Shown: positions 1 through 11,139 of the stretch, piece after piece | How the letters are laid out: every line of letters starts with the position of its first letter | How positions within the stretch are numbered: the first letter of the stretch is position 1 | Assembly (NCBI RefSeq): GCF_008831285.2 | Contig: NC_045144.1 | Coordinates: 6,346,575-6,410,574 of the forward strand | From: Nymphaea colorata | Taxonomy: Eukaryota; Streptophyta; Magnoliopsida; Nymphaeales; Nymphaeaceae | Length of the DNA stretch: 64,000 nt | Reading direction: 5' to 3' | Position numbers and translations under genes: made by a program | Notes under the pieces: model-generated | Databases searched by the model: none | Told to the model about the DNA's origin: nothing | The model's input: the letters and a program-made list of their open reading frames with translations, nothing else

Positions 1-72
1 GACCTCAGAGGGAACTACAGCTAATCATGCTCTTGCAGCTATTGGCAATCAAGGTAACTCTTCTGTGGGGAA

Positions 73-3000
73 TGGATTGTCGATAGTGGTGCTACTCATC
101 ACATGACAGGTAACCCAAAATTGTTTCATGAGTATAAGTTGTCCTCGGGAAGGGAACGTGTTTCTCTTGCAGATGGTTCCTCTACCTGTGTGGCAGGCGA
201 AGGCACTCTGTCCTTGTTGGACAAATTTCATGTGCAGGGCGCTTTACATGTTCCCCAGTTTCCTTTAAATCTCTTATCAGTCAGTAGACTTACTAAAGAA
301 TTGAATTGTGAACTTATATTCTCTGCCGATCGTTGTGTTTTGCAGGACTTGGTGACAGGGAAGAGGATTGGGATTGGTTTAGCTTCTGATGGATTATATC
401 GTCTTCCCATACGTGTGGCTACTGCTCTGTTGACAGCGATCCGCAAGACAGATAAGAGAAGAGAAGATTGTCTTCAGTCTTTTATGTACTGGCATGAACG
501 TTTTGGGCATTTACCTTTTGGGATTTTGAAACATTTGTTTCCAGACTTGTGTTCCTCCTTTGATGTGTCTTCCATTTCTTGTGATGTTTGTCAGTTTGCC
601 AAACATGTGAGGGCTTCGTACCCTCTTTCTTCTAGTTGTGCTAATGAAGCTTTTTCTCTGATTCACTCTGATGTATGGGGACCTTCGGGCATTCATACCC
701 GTCAAGGGTTCCAGTATTTTATCACTTTCATTGATGATTTCTCTCGTGCTACATTTATATACTTGTTAAAAGACCGCAGCGAGGTTCCTCGAATCATCGA
801 GACATTTATTCTTCTTGTGCATACCCAGTATGGTGCGAATGTTAAAACTTTCAGGTCCGATAATGCCCGTGAGTACATGTGTCGGCCTGTTGAGGAGTTT
901 CTTAGACAACGGGGGATTGTTCACGAGACATCCTGTAGTTACACCCCCCCTCAAAATGGGGTAGCTGAAAGGAAAAATCGTCAACTTCTTAATGTCACCA
1001 GGGCTCTTTTGTTTCAGAGAAATCTTCCTAAACACTATTGGGGTGATGCAGTTCTTACTAGTGCCTATCTTATTAACCGCATGCCCAGTCGTGTTTTGAA
1101 TGGTAGGACTCCCCACTCGTTGCTTCCTGGCAGTCGCCCACCATTTCCTCTTCCTCCTCGTGTTTTTGGTTGTGTATGTTTTATCCATGATCACAGTCCA
1201 AATGTCAAGAAACTTGATCCTAGGTCTATCAAAGGTGTCTTTGTTGGATACTCCCCTACGCAAAAAGGATACAAATGTATTGATCCTATTACTGGTCGAG
1301 CTTATGTTACGAGGGATGTTACCTTCTTGGAACATGCCTCTTACTTTGGTGTGAATCCTCTTCAGGGGGAGCAGTCTGTGGGTAGGGAAGAGTATTCTCA
1401 GAGACAGGAACTTCAGTTTATAGATTTTTTGGACTACAAGAAAACAGAATCACTTAATACTGTTGATGTGCCTGAGAATGAGGAAAGGGGTGACAATAGC
1501 ATTGAGAAGGAAGGCCCTCAGTTGTTTGGACAGTTCTACTCTAGACGAGGTACTCGGACAGAGGTGATGACTTGTGATGCTAGATCTACTTCCAATCCCA
1601 ATGCCACTCCTTCCCTGGATGAACCAAGTCCTACCGAGGAGACCGTGGAGACCCATGATGAGGTTGAAAAGAAGAATGACGATCTTCCCATTGCCCTGAG
1701 AAAGGGTGTCAGGTCATGTACTCAACACCCTATTGGTAATTTTGTTTCTTATTCCAGACTTGGGAAAGATTACAAGTGTTTTGTTTCTACTCTTTCTTTG
1801 GCTGTGATTCCCAGGACTGTCGCTGAAGCTCAAAGTGACTCCAAGTGGGCCGATGCAATGAAAGAAGAAATAGATGCCCTAAGAAGAAACTTGACATGGG
1901 AAGTGGTGAAGATTCCTGAAGCCGCTCACCTAGTTGGATCCAAATGGGTGTATACCATCAAGTACAAACCAGATGGGAGTGTTGAAAGATATAAAGCTCG
2001 ACTTGTGGCCAAAGGATATGAAGAACCAGAAATGTGTTGTAAGCTGAAAAAGGCATTGTATGGCCTTAAGCAATCGCCCAGAGCGTGGTTTGAACGACTG
2101 AGAAGAGTGATGATACGTCATGGATACAAACAAGGAAATGGAGATCACACTCTGTTTGTGAAGAAGAAGGAGAGCAAGGTTACTCTCCTGCTCGTCTACG
2201 TAGATGACATGATTGTTACTGGAGATGATGAGGAAGAGATTATCAAGCTAAAAGGGTTACTGGCTACAGAATTCGACCTCAAAGATCTTGGAAAACTAAG
2301 GTATTTTCTTGGTATGGAGGTTGCTAGGTCTAGTACTGGTCTTGTACTAAACCAAAGGAAATATACATTAGACCTGCTGGAAGAAACTGGTAAATTGGGA
2401 TGTAGACCTACTCCTACCCCTTTTGACACTGGGCACAAGTTGAGTCTCAGAGATGGAGAGCCTCTCTGTGAAGAAGACAAGGGAAGATATCAACGTTTGG
2501 TTGGGAAGCTAATTTATCTTACCCTCACGAGACCTGATATCACCTTTGTGGTGAATGTTTTGAGCCAATTCATGCATGCGCCAACCGATGCACATCTGAA
2601 GGCTGTGGACAGAGTGCTATGCTACCTGAAGAAAAATCCTGGTAAGGGACTCCTGTATGTGAAACAAGAGACTGTGGAAATCGAGGGCTATTCTGATGCG
2701 GATTGGGCAGGTTGTGGTGATACCAGACGATCCACTACAGGGTACTGTGTCTACTTGGGAGGAAACCTTGTTGTATGGAGGAGCAAGAGACAGGATGTTT
2801 GCTCTAGATCCAGTGCAGAGGCAGAATATAGGGCAGTTGCTATGGGAGTGTCAGAGTTATTATGGTTGAAGATATTGTTGACTGACATTGGAATAGAGAT
2901 TGAAGGACCTATGAAGATGTATTGTGATAACAAGTCTGCAATCAACTTAGCCAACAATCCTGTACTTCACGACAGAACAAAACATGTTGAAATTGATCGT

Positions 3001-3171
3001 CACTTCATTCGGGAAAGGATTGATGCGAAAGAGTTGATCTTACCTTACATGAAGTCTGAAGACCAAACTGCTGATGTTATGACGAAAGCTCTTCCTTCAG
3101 CTTCATTTGAGAGGAATGTATCCAAGTTGGGCATGTTTGATATGTACGCCCAACTTGAGGGGGAGTGTTGA
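73..3171 (+). pseudogene. copia pol polyprotein (protease to RNase H), defective
   Basis: Reading from base 73 gives the aspartic protease motif DSGAT. From the ATG at 103 there are 1022 open codons ending at TGA 3169-3171. Visible in order: zinc-binding H...H...CxxC of the GAG-pre-integrase region (WHERFGH, then CDVCQ), integrase core acidic residues in HSDVWGP, RSDNAREY and NGVAERKN, the RT start (SKWVYTIKYKPDGS), RT motifs ALYGLKQSPRAW and YVDDMIVTGDD, and a full RNase H (DADWAGC, SSAEAEY, CDNKSAI, RTKHVEIDRH). Two lesions are visible. Bases 2-67 read as pol leader in another frame, so the frame shifts near 68-72. Around 2017-2034 the RT jumps from AKGY to KLKKALYG, where family members have roughly 75-85 more residues. 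The enzyme is therefore expected to be dead as RT. Confidence 0.92.
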
Positions 3172-3417
3172 TAGATTGTGGGTTTCGGGTCCGGATCCAT
3201 ACCCGACCCGCCTTGTAGCCCGTTTTGGGCTCTACTTAAGTCATGTAACCCTAATCCTTATGTGTTAATGATAATCTTTAGAGAGAGAGAGTCTGGCTGC
3301 TAGTGGGCACCAACTCCTCCTCATTCGTGGTTTTTTCTCCCTCGTGTTGAGGGTTTTCCACGTTACATCGTGATCATTGTTTCTCTTCTTCTTCGTCTTG
3401 TTCGTATTTCTACAATA
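3166..3417 (+). repeat. copia 3' LTR
   Basis: The LTR begins with TGTTGATAG immediately after the polypurine tract, overlapping the last bases of the pol stop codon, as is common in plant copia elements. It contains a GA-rich stretch (3280-3292) and pyrimidine-rich U5-like DNA. The right end is placed at TACAATA (3411-3417), a diverged partner of the TGTTG start. The 5' LTR is outside the window, so neither the exact end nor a target duplication can be checked. Confidence 0.6.
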
Positions 3418-3605
3418 GCCAATTTTTATTCAACATCATTCTTTTCATCTCAAAGAATTGATGTTCGTAATCTCTTTGAGCTTGGAGGTAAATATCCAAC
3501 CAATTTGCTATTCGCAACTGCAAGCACAAACTTCTTCCAATGGGGATTTCTAGCTACGTTGAAAGGAATGCAGCTAGAATAAAAAAACTTACCGGCTAGC
3601 TTATC

Positions 3606-3960
3606 TTACTCTGCTCTCCCAGCTGAATTAAAACTTGTCTCTAAAGTATTCTCATGGGTCTTTCTTTTCTTATCAACAACCGTAAGAGACATGGTTCTGT
3701 CACCACCGTCTGTTCTCTTGCATTGATCAGCAATCTCTTGTAACTTCCTATACTCTCTAAATTTGTCTGCACTAATTTTGTTACATGGTCGAATTCCAAG
3801 ATTTGCAACCTTGAATAGATGCGCTTTTACTCTTGTGTAATATCCAACAAATGAACTCTCACAATATTTACACACAAAACGTACATTGCCACTGCTACAG
3901 CTGCCTACAGTGCATTTTTTGTGACAACCTGAATTCCTTTCCACAATGGTTTCTCTTCGC
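3606..3960 (-). pseudogene. BED-type zinc finger fragment (hAT transposase-like)
   Basis: The minus-strand frame 3944-3606 reads VRFVCKYCESSFVGYY followed by TRVKAHLFKVANLGIRPC. This CxxC...H...C pattern with a TRVKAHL core is typical of the BED finger in plant hAT transposases and the domesticated proteins derived from them. Just upstream, in a different frame, is KPLWKGIQVVTKNAL, which resembles the start of the same domain, so a frameshift separates the two parts. No catalytic domain follows. It is a relic or an isolated captured exon rather than a working gene. Confidence 0.6.
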
Positions 3961-4760
3961 CTAAGTCACACGGATATGTGGGATTAGCCCACGTGTCGAT
4001 ACACCAATACAACAATTAGAACACGTATACGTCGCCGATACATTTTGGATCGGGCCTGGGTCAGACCCGATCTGAACCCAAAAAACCTGTTTGATGTTAT
4101 GTTAGGTCGAACGTCTCCCTTTCAAGTTTCACCCGACGATCACCCACCCGACGAGGTCTTCCGTTAGGTTTAAGCAGCACAGCAGAGAGTCGGCAGTGAT
4201 GGCGGGCGATGGTGACGACTTCTGGCGACCCAAGGCGACGTCTAGTCGTGTCCGGCGGCAGCCGACGACGGACAAGTGGGTTTTTGTTTTTTCTTTTTGA
4301 TATTAGAAGTTAGGGTTCGTGTTCTTCATTTGAGGGTTTTTTTCTGTTTTTGGATTTGTCAATTTGGGGAGGTTATCTTTGGGGGAAGCATAGGGTGAAC
4401 TGTGAAGAGACCCCAGGCGAGTAGATAGACCTCCCCATCTTCCCCTTCCCTCTCCCCGTCATTTGCTTCCCCCGTTTCAATGTCGTTGGAACCATCAAGT
4501 TTTCTCTCTGCGGGCGACTGCGATGCAATGTGAAGGTCCTAAAACCCTCTTTCGACTTTATCAAAGCCTGGGACCCCAAACGAGTGGACAGCCCTCCCCA
4601 TTTTCCCCTTTGCCCCTGTCGACCTTGCAGAAATCAGCAGGAAACTTTTCCTTGTCTTTCACTTTCCCTCTAGTTTCGACCTCACGAGTGTTTGGAGAAC
4701 CAGACTGCAGAAGAAAGAAGGGGACACACTTTAAGAGTGAACTATTAATTTAATGTTTTT
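3961..4760. other. intergenic, locally GC-rich, with a repeated C-rich block and a short orphan ORF
   Basis: A short frame from ATG 4199 (MAGDGDDFWRPKATSSRVRR, then QPTTDK) runs to a possible splice donor near 4276. It resembles a first exon, but no continuation was found. A roughly 50-bp C-rich block occurs twice (about 4410-4462 and 4568-4618), with GACCCCAGGCGAGTAG in one copy and GACCCCAAACGAGTGG in the other. Nothing here has a recognisable function. Confidence 0.35.
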
Positions 4761-6450
4761 TTTTCAATTTATAATTTTTGAGAATATTATATTTTTTGTA
4801 TCCGTGTATCCAAGAATTGTGAAAATTACCGTGTCTGTACCCATATCACCGTATCCGTACCCGTATCGCACCCACACCCATGTGACTTGGCTCTTTCCTT
4901 GCATATACAAAACCAGGTTGTCAACCTGACCTCGATTGTGTAACATTATTCACACTTGATGAAGAAAATTCTATTGCTGGAGTCGTTGATGTAGTAGTAT
5001 TTCTTTTCCCTTTGTCTGCCATCAAATAAATTTCACCTTTAAATTTTTAAACTGAAAAGTTAAGTGATAATTGATAAACTTAAGTCTTCATAAACTTTAA
5101 AGTTGTAACTTGCGAGTAGCGCCGCAACAACCACAAGAGGATCAATCATAGCTAAATAGAGAGAATTCACTCATAATTTCTTGAAGGTTGTTGCAATGTC
5201 TTAAAAAAACATACATGCAACATAGGATGGGTGAAACTGCCATAAACTTCAAGGCAGAAGGTTTAAACCGGCAGCTAAACACAAAGAACATTTGTAATGA
5301 ACTATGAAGTCCACAAACTGATATCAGAAAAGATAAAAGGCAGAAGAAGAGTCTTAGCAAAGTATGTTTCTCAAACATAGAAAGAACATGCTCATTGTAT
5401 AAAGTATACGTCTGCTTCTTCTACTCTCACCTGGATGCAGAAACATGAAAATCTGTCGCTAACATGCTTATGAACAAAAATAAAAAATGCTATAAACAGA
5501 AAGATAGAAACAATAATATAGATTATAGAGTATCATAGGATGAATTGCTGACAATAGAAAAACAAAAAAATTGTCGAAAAACATCTGGACTTGCCGGAAT
5601 GTTCAAAAAAAGGAATCGGCAATAATTGGGGAAAATGGGTAAATCAGCAAAGGGCTTTTCAATTGAACATTGGAAATGTCTAGTTGGAGCGTGGGGATGA
5701 GAAACCCGTCGTATGATCAGTAGGTTGGTCGGAAAACAGCATGAAATCTGGCGAGAAAGAGTTTGAAGAGCATCAGTTGACGAGAGACCTACCTGAACCA
5801 AGCAGACATAGAGGAAGACCTATGGCATAGAGGGACTGGACCAGTCAGGTAGCATCCAAAAATCGACCAAAGAAGACGTGATTCACGACGGTCGGCAATT
5901 TTGAGGATGCTGGAAAGAAGATGTTGAATAGAAGGACGCTTCACCGGCGAGTTTGAGGATGCTGGAACTCCGCACAATTCGCTGGAAATCTTCGTCGGCC
6001 GTTGGAAAAGAGCTTCTCACGAAGCAGAGGAGCAGTCGGCCATCGGGCACAGGCTTTCAACAAAAATAAAACCCTTATCCGACAATGATTTCTGTTTTTC
6101 AAGTTTTTAAAAAAGAATACATTAAAAAGGACATATTTGTCCTCGGCGTGTCCTGCAACTCGTTGTTGACTCGAGACAAGTGCACCTCTGATCCGTTGGC
6201 CTTGTCAATGGGTGCGACAGACTGCACTGGACACGCATTGGCCGTGTCCAGTGCCGTGTGAGGCTGCACCCGCACCAGTGTGGGTGCGGCACCCTTCTTG
6301 AAGAATTTGTGTGACGTAGGTACTTTTATCCTGAGTCCCACTCCCGATTCATAGATCCGTAACCTGACAAGTTGTTTTGGACAGTAGTGGAACCAAACGT
6401 GGGCTCGTGTGGCAATTGCCCACAAGGTCATGCACATTTTTAGTTAAAAA
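4761..6450. other. intergenic, no recognised gene
   Basis: Bases 4797-4880 hold degenerate GTATCCGTACCCGTATCG-type short repeats often seen near plant transposon debris. Bases 5100-6100 carry no long coding frame. The motif GAGGATGCTGGA recurs at about 5902 and 5953. Bases 6100-6430 have a 112-codon minus-strand frame with no domain that I recognise. Confidence 0.4.
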
Positions 6451-6451
6451 A

Positions 6452-6660
6452 TGTTGGAGGGTTAGTCTAGCCTTGTGGGTTGCCCCTACTAGACCTGGGT
6501 CATGCCCTTGAGTCCTAGCCCATGCAACTTTTTGAATGTATTAGTGCCTCTCAATCAAATACTTGTAACTCTACCCCTGAGTTTGGCATTAATGAGAACA
6601 TAAATCTGACAATGGCTCCTATTCTCTTCATGAGCTCATAATCTTTGATCCATCCGAAGT
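6452..6660 (+). repeat. possible solo LTR fragment
   Basis: The stretch opens with TGTTGGAGGGTTAGTC and continues through a segment with an LTR-like feel (TTGTAACTCTACC, then CCTATTCTCTTC). No polypurine tract, primer site or second copy is seen in the window, so this is a weak call based only on the terminal TGTTGG and composition. Confidence 0.3.
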
Positions 6661-7765
6661 GCCGGAGCCAGAAATTTATAGCTAAGGGGCACCAGTATGT
6701 AAATAAAACAAATGACTAAACAAGGTGCATACATATAAGAAGTGGTCGAGCTAGAAATTTTTTATATTTCTCTGTTTGTATCAAATCGAATTATATGAAT
6801 ACCCGAAAAAGTGTATATAGTTATGGTATTATTCGATTTGAAGCCAATCCATTGGCACCCCTATTTCTAGTAGTGTGCTATGAGTGTTAGCGGGATTTGT
6901 CACACTGCCCACACCTAGCTTCACCACTGCATGCAGCATAGAACCTAAAGCTGGTATACCACTCTTAGTCATAGTACCCATGACTGCTTAATTTGGCTTA
7001 TGCACGAAGCAGCAGTCATGAGAGTCAAATTGCATCTATATGCAAAACAGGCGCAACTGGCTTCCATTGAATGTATCAACCCCTTCATCAAAGGGAGGAG
7101 GCAAGGGAGGCCCGCAGGGGCCTGTGCCCCCCTCAAAAATTTATTATGATAGCCTCTAAAAAATAGTGATGGTGCATCAATATAATTTATTATGAAATCA
7201 TAGCCTCTAAAAATTTCATCCATTCTTCGTTGAAATTGTGATTATGCATTCTTAAGACTGAATGACATGACCAGTCATTCATACAATCTAAATGGAGTAT
7301 AGAACTTATCTTAGTTTTTTTTACTGCTTTATCATTGTATTTAAAAACGCTGGTAAAATTGGATGACATCATAGAAAAAAGTAACTTTGGAAAAGATAGG
7401 TCTAGTCAGACATCTGGTTTTTTTAAATGAATACTAGCTGCCTATCAACTCCCATCACCTCTATTAGGCTAACCCCTTTTATATGTTTAACTACACACTT
7501 AAAATGACACTTTCCATTAAAAACGATTGGCGGGAGGGGTGTGGAGTTTGAAAATATCATTTGGTCAAAACTCAAATCCAATTTACACTATAGTTTACAC
7601 TTTACGTGGTGTTTTGCATCCAAAACAGAGTTTGGGAATGTCATCTAAATGCACCTGGTATCTAAAACAGTTAGAATATAAAACCTAAAAAAATATAAAT
7701 GTAAAAAATATCTATCATGAAATTAAACAGTTGTAAATTTCAAAACAACAAACAAAAAACATTAA
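6661..7765. other. intergenic repeat debris
   Basis: The segment 6661-6870 begins with GCCGGAGCCAGAAATT and has loosely inverted ends (AGGGGCACC near 6695 and GGCACCCCT near 6855), suggesting a decayed MITE. Bases 7090-7215 contain the related fragment AGGGAGGCCCGCAGGGGCC and a short repeated phrase (TAGCCTCTAAAAA) at 7151 and 7201. No coding sequence was recognised. Confidence 0.35.
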
Positions 7766-7925
7766 GAGGCTGTTTGGCTAAAGTAACACAAGTTTCTCAT
7801 AAACTTGCCTTAAAAAATGAGGAAGATTCATAAAACACCTAATAAGTGTTTCATAAATATACTCTATTTTTTTAAGAGAGTTTTCATGGAACAATTGCAA
7901 TGTGTTACTGTTGCCAAATAGCCTC
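7766..7925. mobile_element. MITE with ~24-bp terminal inverted repeats
   Basis: The left end GAGGCTGTTTGGCTAAAG (continuing TAACAC) pairs with the right end, whose reverse complement is GAGGCTATTTGGCAACAG continuing TAACAC: 21 of 24 positions match. The 160-bp AT-rich interior codes for nothing. A clear target duplication was not found. A partial relative, matching only the right end (GTGTTACTATTCTCAAATAA), lies near 12592. Confidence 0.7.
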
Positions 7926-7979
7926 CAAGGAAATGTTTGGATAACACCTTCATTCAACCCAATTTTATGAAAATTTAGT

Positions 7980-8390
7980 TTTACGTTGTTTTTGTTTAGG
8001 TGACATACTTAAAGCCTGGCTTTCAAATAACCTAAAGGGGGGTCGGATTTTTCACTCCCTTTTACAAAACCAGATTTTGTCAAAATTAAATTTTCTCAAA
8101 TCTAATTTTGATGAAAAGCCTTTTTTAAAAGTAAAACCAATCTAAAACTTAGTTTTGAGATGTTATCCAAACAGCCCCTAAAAAAATGTGAAAACTTGCT
8201 GAAGTATAGTGGTTCTGTTGTGTCTTTCTTGTTTCAGTTTACTTTCAATTTCCAAGAGTGATCACCTTGTAAATATTTTATAAATCAGCGTAGAAGAGCT
8301 TTTCAGAATTTTACAAAAACTAGTGCAGCTGTAGACTTTTACCAAAAAAAGCCTTGTGCAGCTTTTGTTGTTTTAGAAGGCAAAAGGAAA
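7980..8390 (+). repeat. copy A of a ~400-bp direct duplication
   Basis: This block shares co-linear sequence with 11140-11535 at a constant offset of about 3150 bases. Landmarks include GATTTTTCACTCCC, GTTATCCAAACAGCC, TTTCTTGTTTCAGTTT, GTGATCACCTT, and AGCCTTGTGCAGCTTTTGTT at the right end. The copies differ by scattered substitutions and small indels. The embedded CCAAACAGCCCCTA resembles a MITE end, so the unit may itself be a repeat family rather than a local duplication. Confidence 0.75.
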
Positions 8391-8741
8391 ACTTTCAAGA
8401 GATGGCTCGAAGTTCGGAGAAATAAAATGACAAACTATTAACTTTTGAAAAACAACAACCGAGCACTCAACTTTTCCTCCACTTCTTCAAACAGCTGCCT
8501 CCCTAAAAATAAAACATTGAAATAATCTTTCTTTTTTTTTTAAATATGCACACTCCTTGCAGACATAAAGAGTGTGTAATGACTTAAATATCCTTGATTA
8601 GGTGATAGAAGAAAATTTTGAGCATATAAAAAGAAGGTCGTAAAAAAGTACACTTCATTGTCAAAAATACCCACTCCTTTTTAATTGAGCGTATATTTCT
8701 TGCATGGATCTCCAATTTTATCCGATCTCTCTAAGGAGACC
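8391..8741. other. intergenic, AT-rich, nothing recognised
   Basis: No coding frame longer than background and no inverted repeat was recognised in this interval. Confidence 0.4.
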
Positions 8742-8749
8742 ACCCTAGG

Positions 8750-8944
8750 CAGGGGCGGAGCGAAGATTTTTTTTAGAGGCAGCCAAACAGTTCAACTTAG
8801 TTATTCGAGTAGAGCCAAACTAAATCTGAATCTAAAAAATACATTACCAACTAAAAATTTTTAATTTTTTAATGTAAATTTCTTTTTTTTCAGTTAGTTG
8901 AAGTGGGGCCATGGCATAGGCGTGGCCCCCTCCCTCCGCCCCTA
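8750..8944. mobile_element. hAT-like MITE, family 1 copy a, with 8-bp target duplication
   Basis: The ends CAGGGGCGGAG and CTCCGCCCCTA are inverted repeats differing only at the terminal base. They are flanked by ACCCTAGG (8742-8749) and ACCCCAGG (8945-8952), an 8-bp target duplication with one mismatch. An 8-bp duplication with ends of the form CAGGG is characteristic of the hAT superfamily. The 195-bp interior is non-coding, so the element would depend on an enzyme made elsewhere. Confidence 0.8.
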
Positions 8945-8952
8945 ACCCCAGG

Positions 8953-9890
8953 TTGAGAGACTTCACCACTCCCAAGGCAATTCTCCATTTCGAGTGTTAA
9001 AAGATGTCAACTTTTTGTATTGTAAAAAAAAAAAAAAAAAAAAAATTGAAGCGTAGAAAACAATGACACAGTGAGACATCAAAAGCATATTATGTATCAT
9101 ATGAACAAGAGATTTGAGGGAAGCTTCTACTTGCTTTTAGATGGTGGGACAAGAACTAACTTTCTTTAAGTTGTTGGCCAACCAAGTGCGGAGTGCACCA
9201 AACCTAAGCAATGAAGTGATCCTTCAAAGGTAATCTTTCGCCCCAGCATAGTCTTACACACAAAATGGACAAAAAATTATAGGAGGGGGTTTCAGGTGAG
9301 CAGAACTTCATTCCTACCACCCAAAAAAACCTCAAAAACCACTCAATTCCTTAGATTTTTGGGGTCTTGAGCTACGTTGGTATGAGCGATGGTAGCGATC
9401 CGTCAACTTGGATGTCAAACCCCATCACCTGAAGATATAGAAGCAAAAAGGTCATGAAAATCAAACTTGAAGGTTTTATGTCTCGGGAGAACGAAAAAAT
9501 CTCTAAGTTTCCCCTAGGAAAATACAAAAAAGGCAAAAAATTTGAAAATTGCCTAATCTAATATGGATTTACTCTAATTCGCCTTTACTATAATCTAAGT
9601 ACAGAGATTAGGACACTGTAAAGTAGACATAAATCAACACTTGGACCAAAATAATAAAATCCAACAATAAAATGTTAGGTTGACATGAGGAAACAAGGTG
9701 GATAAAACAAATACGAAGCAAATGATGACTGAAGACTTCTCCCACTCTACCCCTAGCATGCTAAGCTGAATCGGTACTAGTGAGGAGATCTTCTTGTGCT
9801 TCAACTTGCACATAGAAATCACATTCCTTTCTCGTATAGGAGCATAGCCCTGCATGGGTCGAACTGGAGATGCATTATATAATGTGTCCC
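8953..9890. other. intergenic, with a 21-bp poly-A run
   Basis: A run of about 21 A residues lies near 9025-9046. It could be a retroposon tail or simple slippage. No coding region, tRNA or further inverted repeat was recognised. Confidence 0.4.
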
Positions 9891-9903
9891 AACCTGCCCG
9901 TTT

Positions 9904-10099
9904 GGGCCGGAGGGAAGGGAGGGGTGGCAGGGGCCTTTCCTCCTCCTCGGATTTTAAAAACTTTAAATCTTTATACGTAGATCTAAAAAATTTTAACTTA
10001 GTATATATAAAAAATTTGAATATTTCTATTTCGGCCTTAGTTAAAATTTTGAAATTATAGTTTGACCCATACAACAACAAATTTATGGCTCCGCCCCTG
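9904..10099. mobile_element. hAT-like MITE, family 1 copy b (left end decayed)
   Basis: The right end CTCCGCCCCTG (10089-10099) is identical in type to the other family-1 copies, and the left end GGCCGGAGGGAAGGG is a degraded counterpart. The AT-rich core is similar in size to copy a. A matching 8-bp flank could not be found, consistent with loss of the true left end. Confidence 0.55.
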
Positions 10100-10322
10100 A
10101 CTATATGTACTCGACTCTAGACTCAACAATGCCGGGTTTTGATCCATGGATTCCGATGATGCACCCACATTTTGCATGGCTTGGGACGTGCTCCAGCAGG
10201 CAAACAAAACTCTTGGTAGATGAGGAGAAGATGGCACAACGGAAAAGGTGTTGGATATTTTCCAGGACACTGAGAAACTGGATATTTTCCTTTGTGAAGT
10301 GAAATATTCAAACATCTTGCCG

Positions 10323-10502
10323 GCAGTAGCCGAGCTACTTGTTGGCTGGGGTGGGTCACTGCCCAAGACAATACATAAAAAAAAATCATTATATATGTTA
10401 AGTTCACATTGTTATAACTCTAAAATTTTATGCAATGCCCACACCAAAGTTGTGTCACCAATGCAAGTGCCCCACGGATGAAAAATCTTGGCTCTGCCAC
10501 TA
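10323..10502. mobile_element. MITE family 2, copy a
   Basis: The interior matches two other places in the window: TACTTGTTGGCTGGGGTG near the left and ATGCCCACACCAAAG near the right, ending in CTTGGCTCTGCCACT. The ends CAGTAGCCGAGC and GGCTCTGCCACT are imperfect inverted repeats of a CAATGGCGGAGCC-type terminus seen in the other copies (about 24194-24386 and 54283-54450). No coding capacity. Confidence 0.6.
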
Positions 10503-10610
10503 CTTGCTGGTTACCTACAAAAACAGTCACAAACACATGAAAAATAGAGATATAAAACTAGAAAAAAATACTAAGAAAACAATGGAGAGATGTCTTGGAT
10601 AGCTACTAGG

Positions 10611-10779
10611 CAGGGGCGGAGGGAAGGGGTGAGCCACCTAGGCCATGGCTCCACTCCAACTATTTGGAAAAAAATTTAGTTGTACAATGTATTTTTTAGA
10701 TCCAATTCAGTTTGACCCTACCCGGATCCGAAGTTAGACTGTTCAACCCGCCCCTGAAAAAATCCTCATTCCGCCCCTG
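10611..10779. mobile_element. hAT-like MITE, family 1 copy c, with target duplication
   Basis: The terminal repeats are perfect over 10 bp (CAGGGGCGGA and TCCGCCCCTG). The flanks are CTACTAGG (10603-10610) and CTACTAAA (10780-10787), an 8-bp duplication with two changes. At 169 bp and non-coding, it is the cleanest of the three family-1 copies in this interval. Confidence 0.82.
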
Positions 10780-11139
10780 CTACTAAAGTAAAAGAAGAAG
10801 AGCACTCTGATGTTTTCCAAGGTGTGATGAAAGGACCTGGGAAAGAAACATCACGATGGAACGGAAGCGGGTTATGTCTGCCTTATTGGTACACGAAAAT
10901 TTTCGTGCACCATTATAGTTAATGACGAAAATGCTCCTAGTTAATAAAAAAACGAGAACTTTTTGTAGAGACAAAAAAAGAACCAAAAAAGTTAAAAGAC
11001 TAAAAAATACATTTTTTTAAAACAATTTACAAAATATCTCAACTCCCTACGTTTTTGTCTTGGTTTATTTTTAACGAAAATTACATCAAACCATGAAAAT
11101 TCTCTACATATGCATGTACTTTAAGTTGGCCCTTATTTT

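Larger units (their letters stand above)
1..3417 (+). mobile_element. Ty1/copia LTR retrotransposon, 3' part, cut by the window edge
   Basis: The domain order protease - GAG-pre-integrase - integrase - reverse transcriptase - RNase H followed by a polypurine tract and an LTR is that of Ty1/copia (integrase before RT). The gag region and 5' LTR lie left of base 1. The polypurine tract (GAGGGGGAG, about 3157-3165) sits directly before an LTR that opens with TGTTGA. The pol frame is open for over 1,000 codons, so the insertion is probably fairly young. A frame break before the protease motif and a gap inside the RT mean that this copy could not mobilise itself. Confidence 0.95.

Noticed and set aside
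9634-10407. Several 65-148-codon frames on both strands
   Set aside because: They run across family-1 and family-2 MITEs and show no domain.
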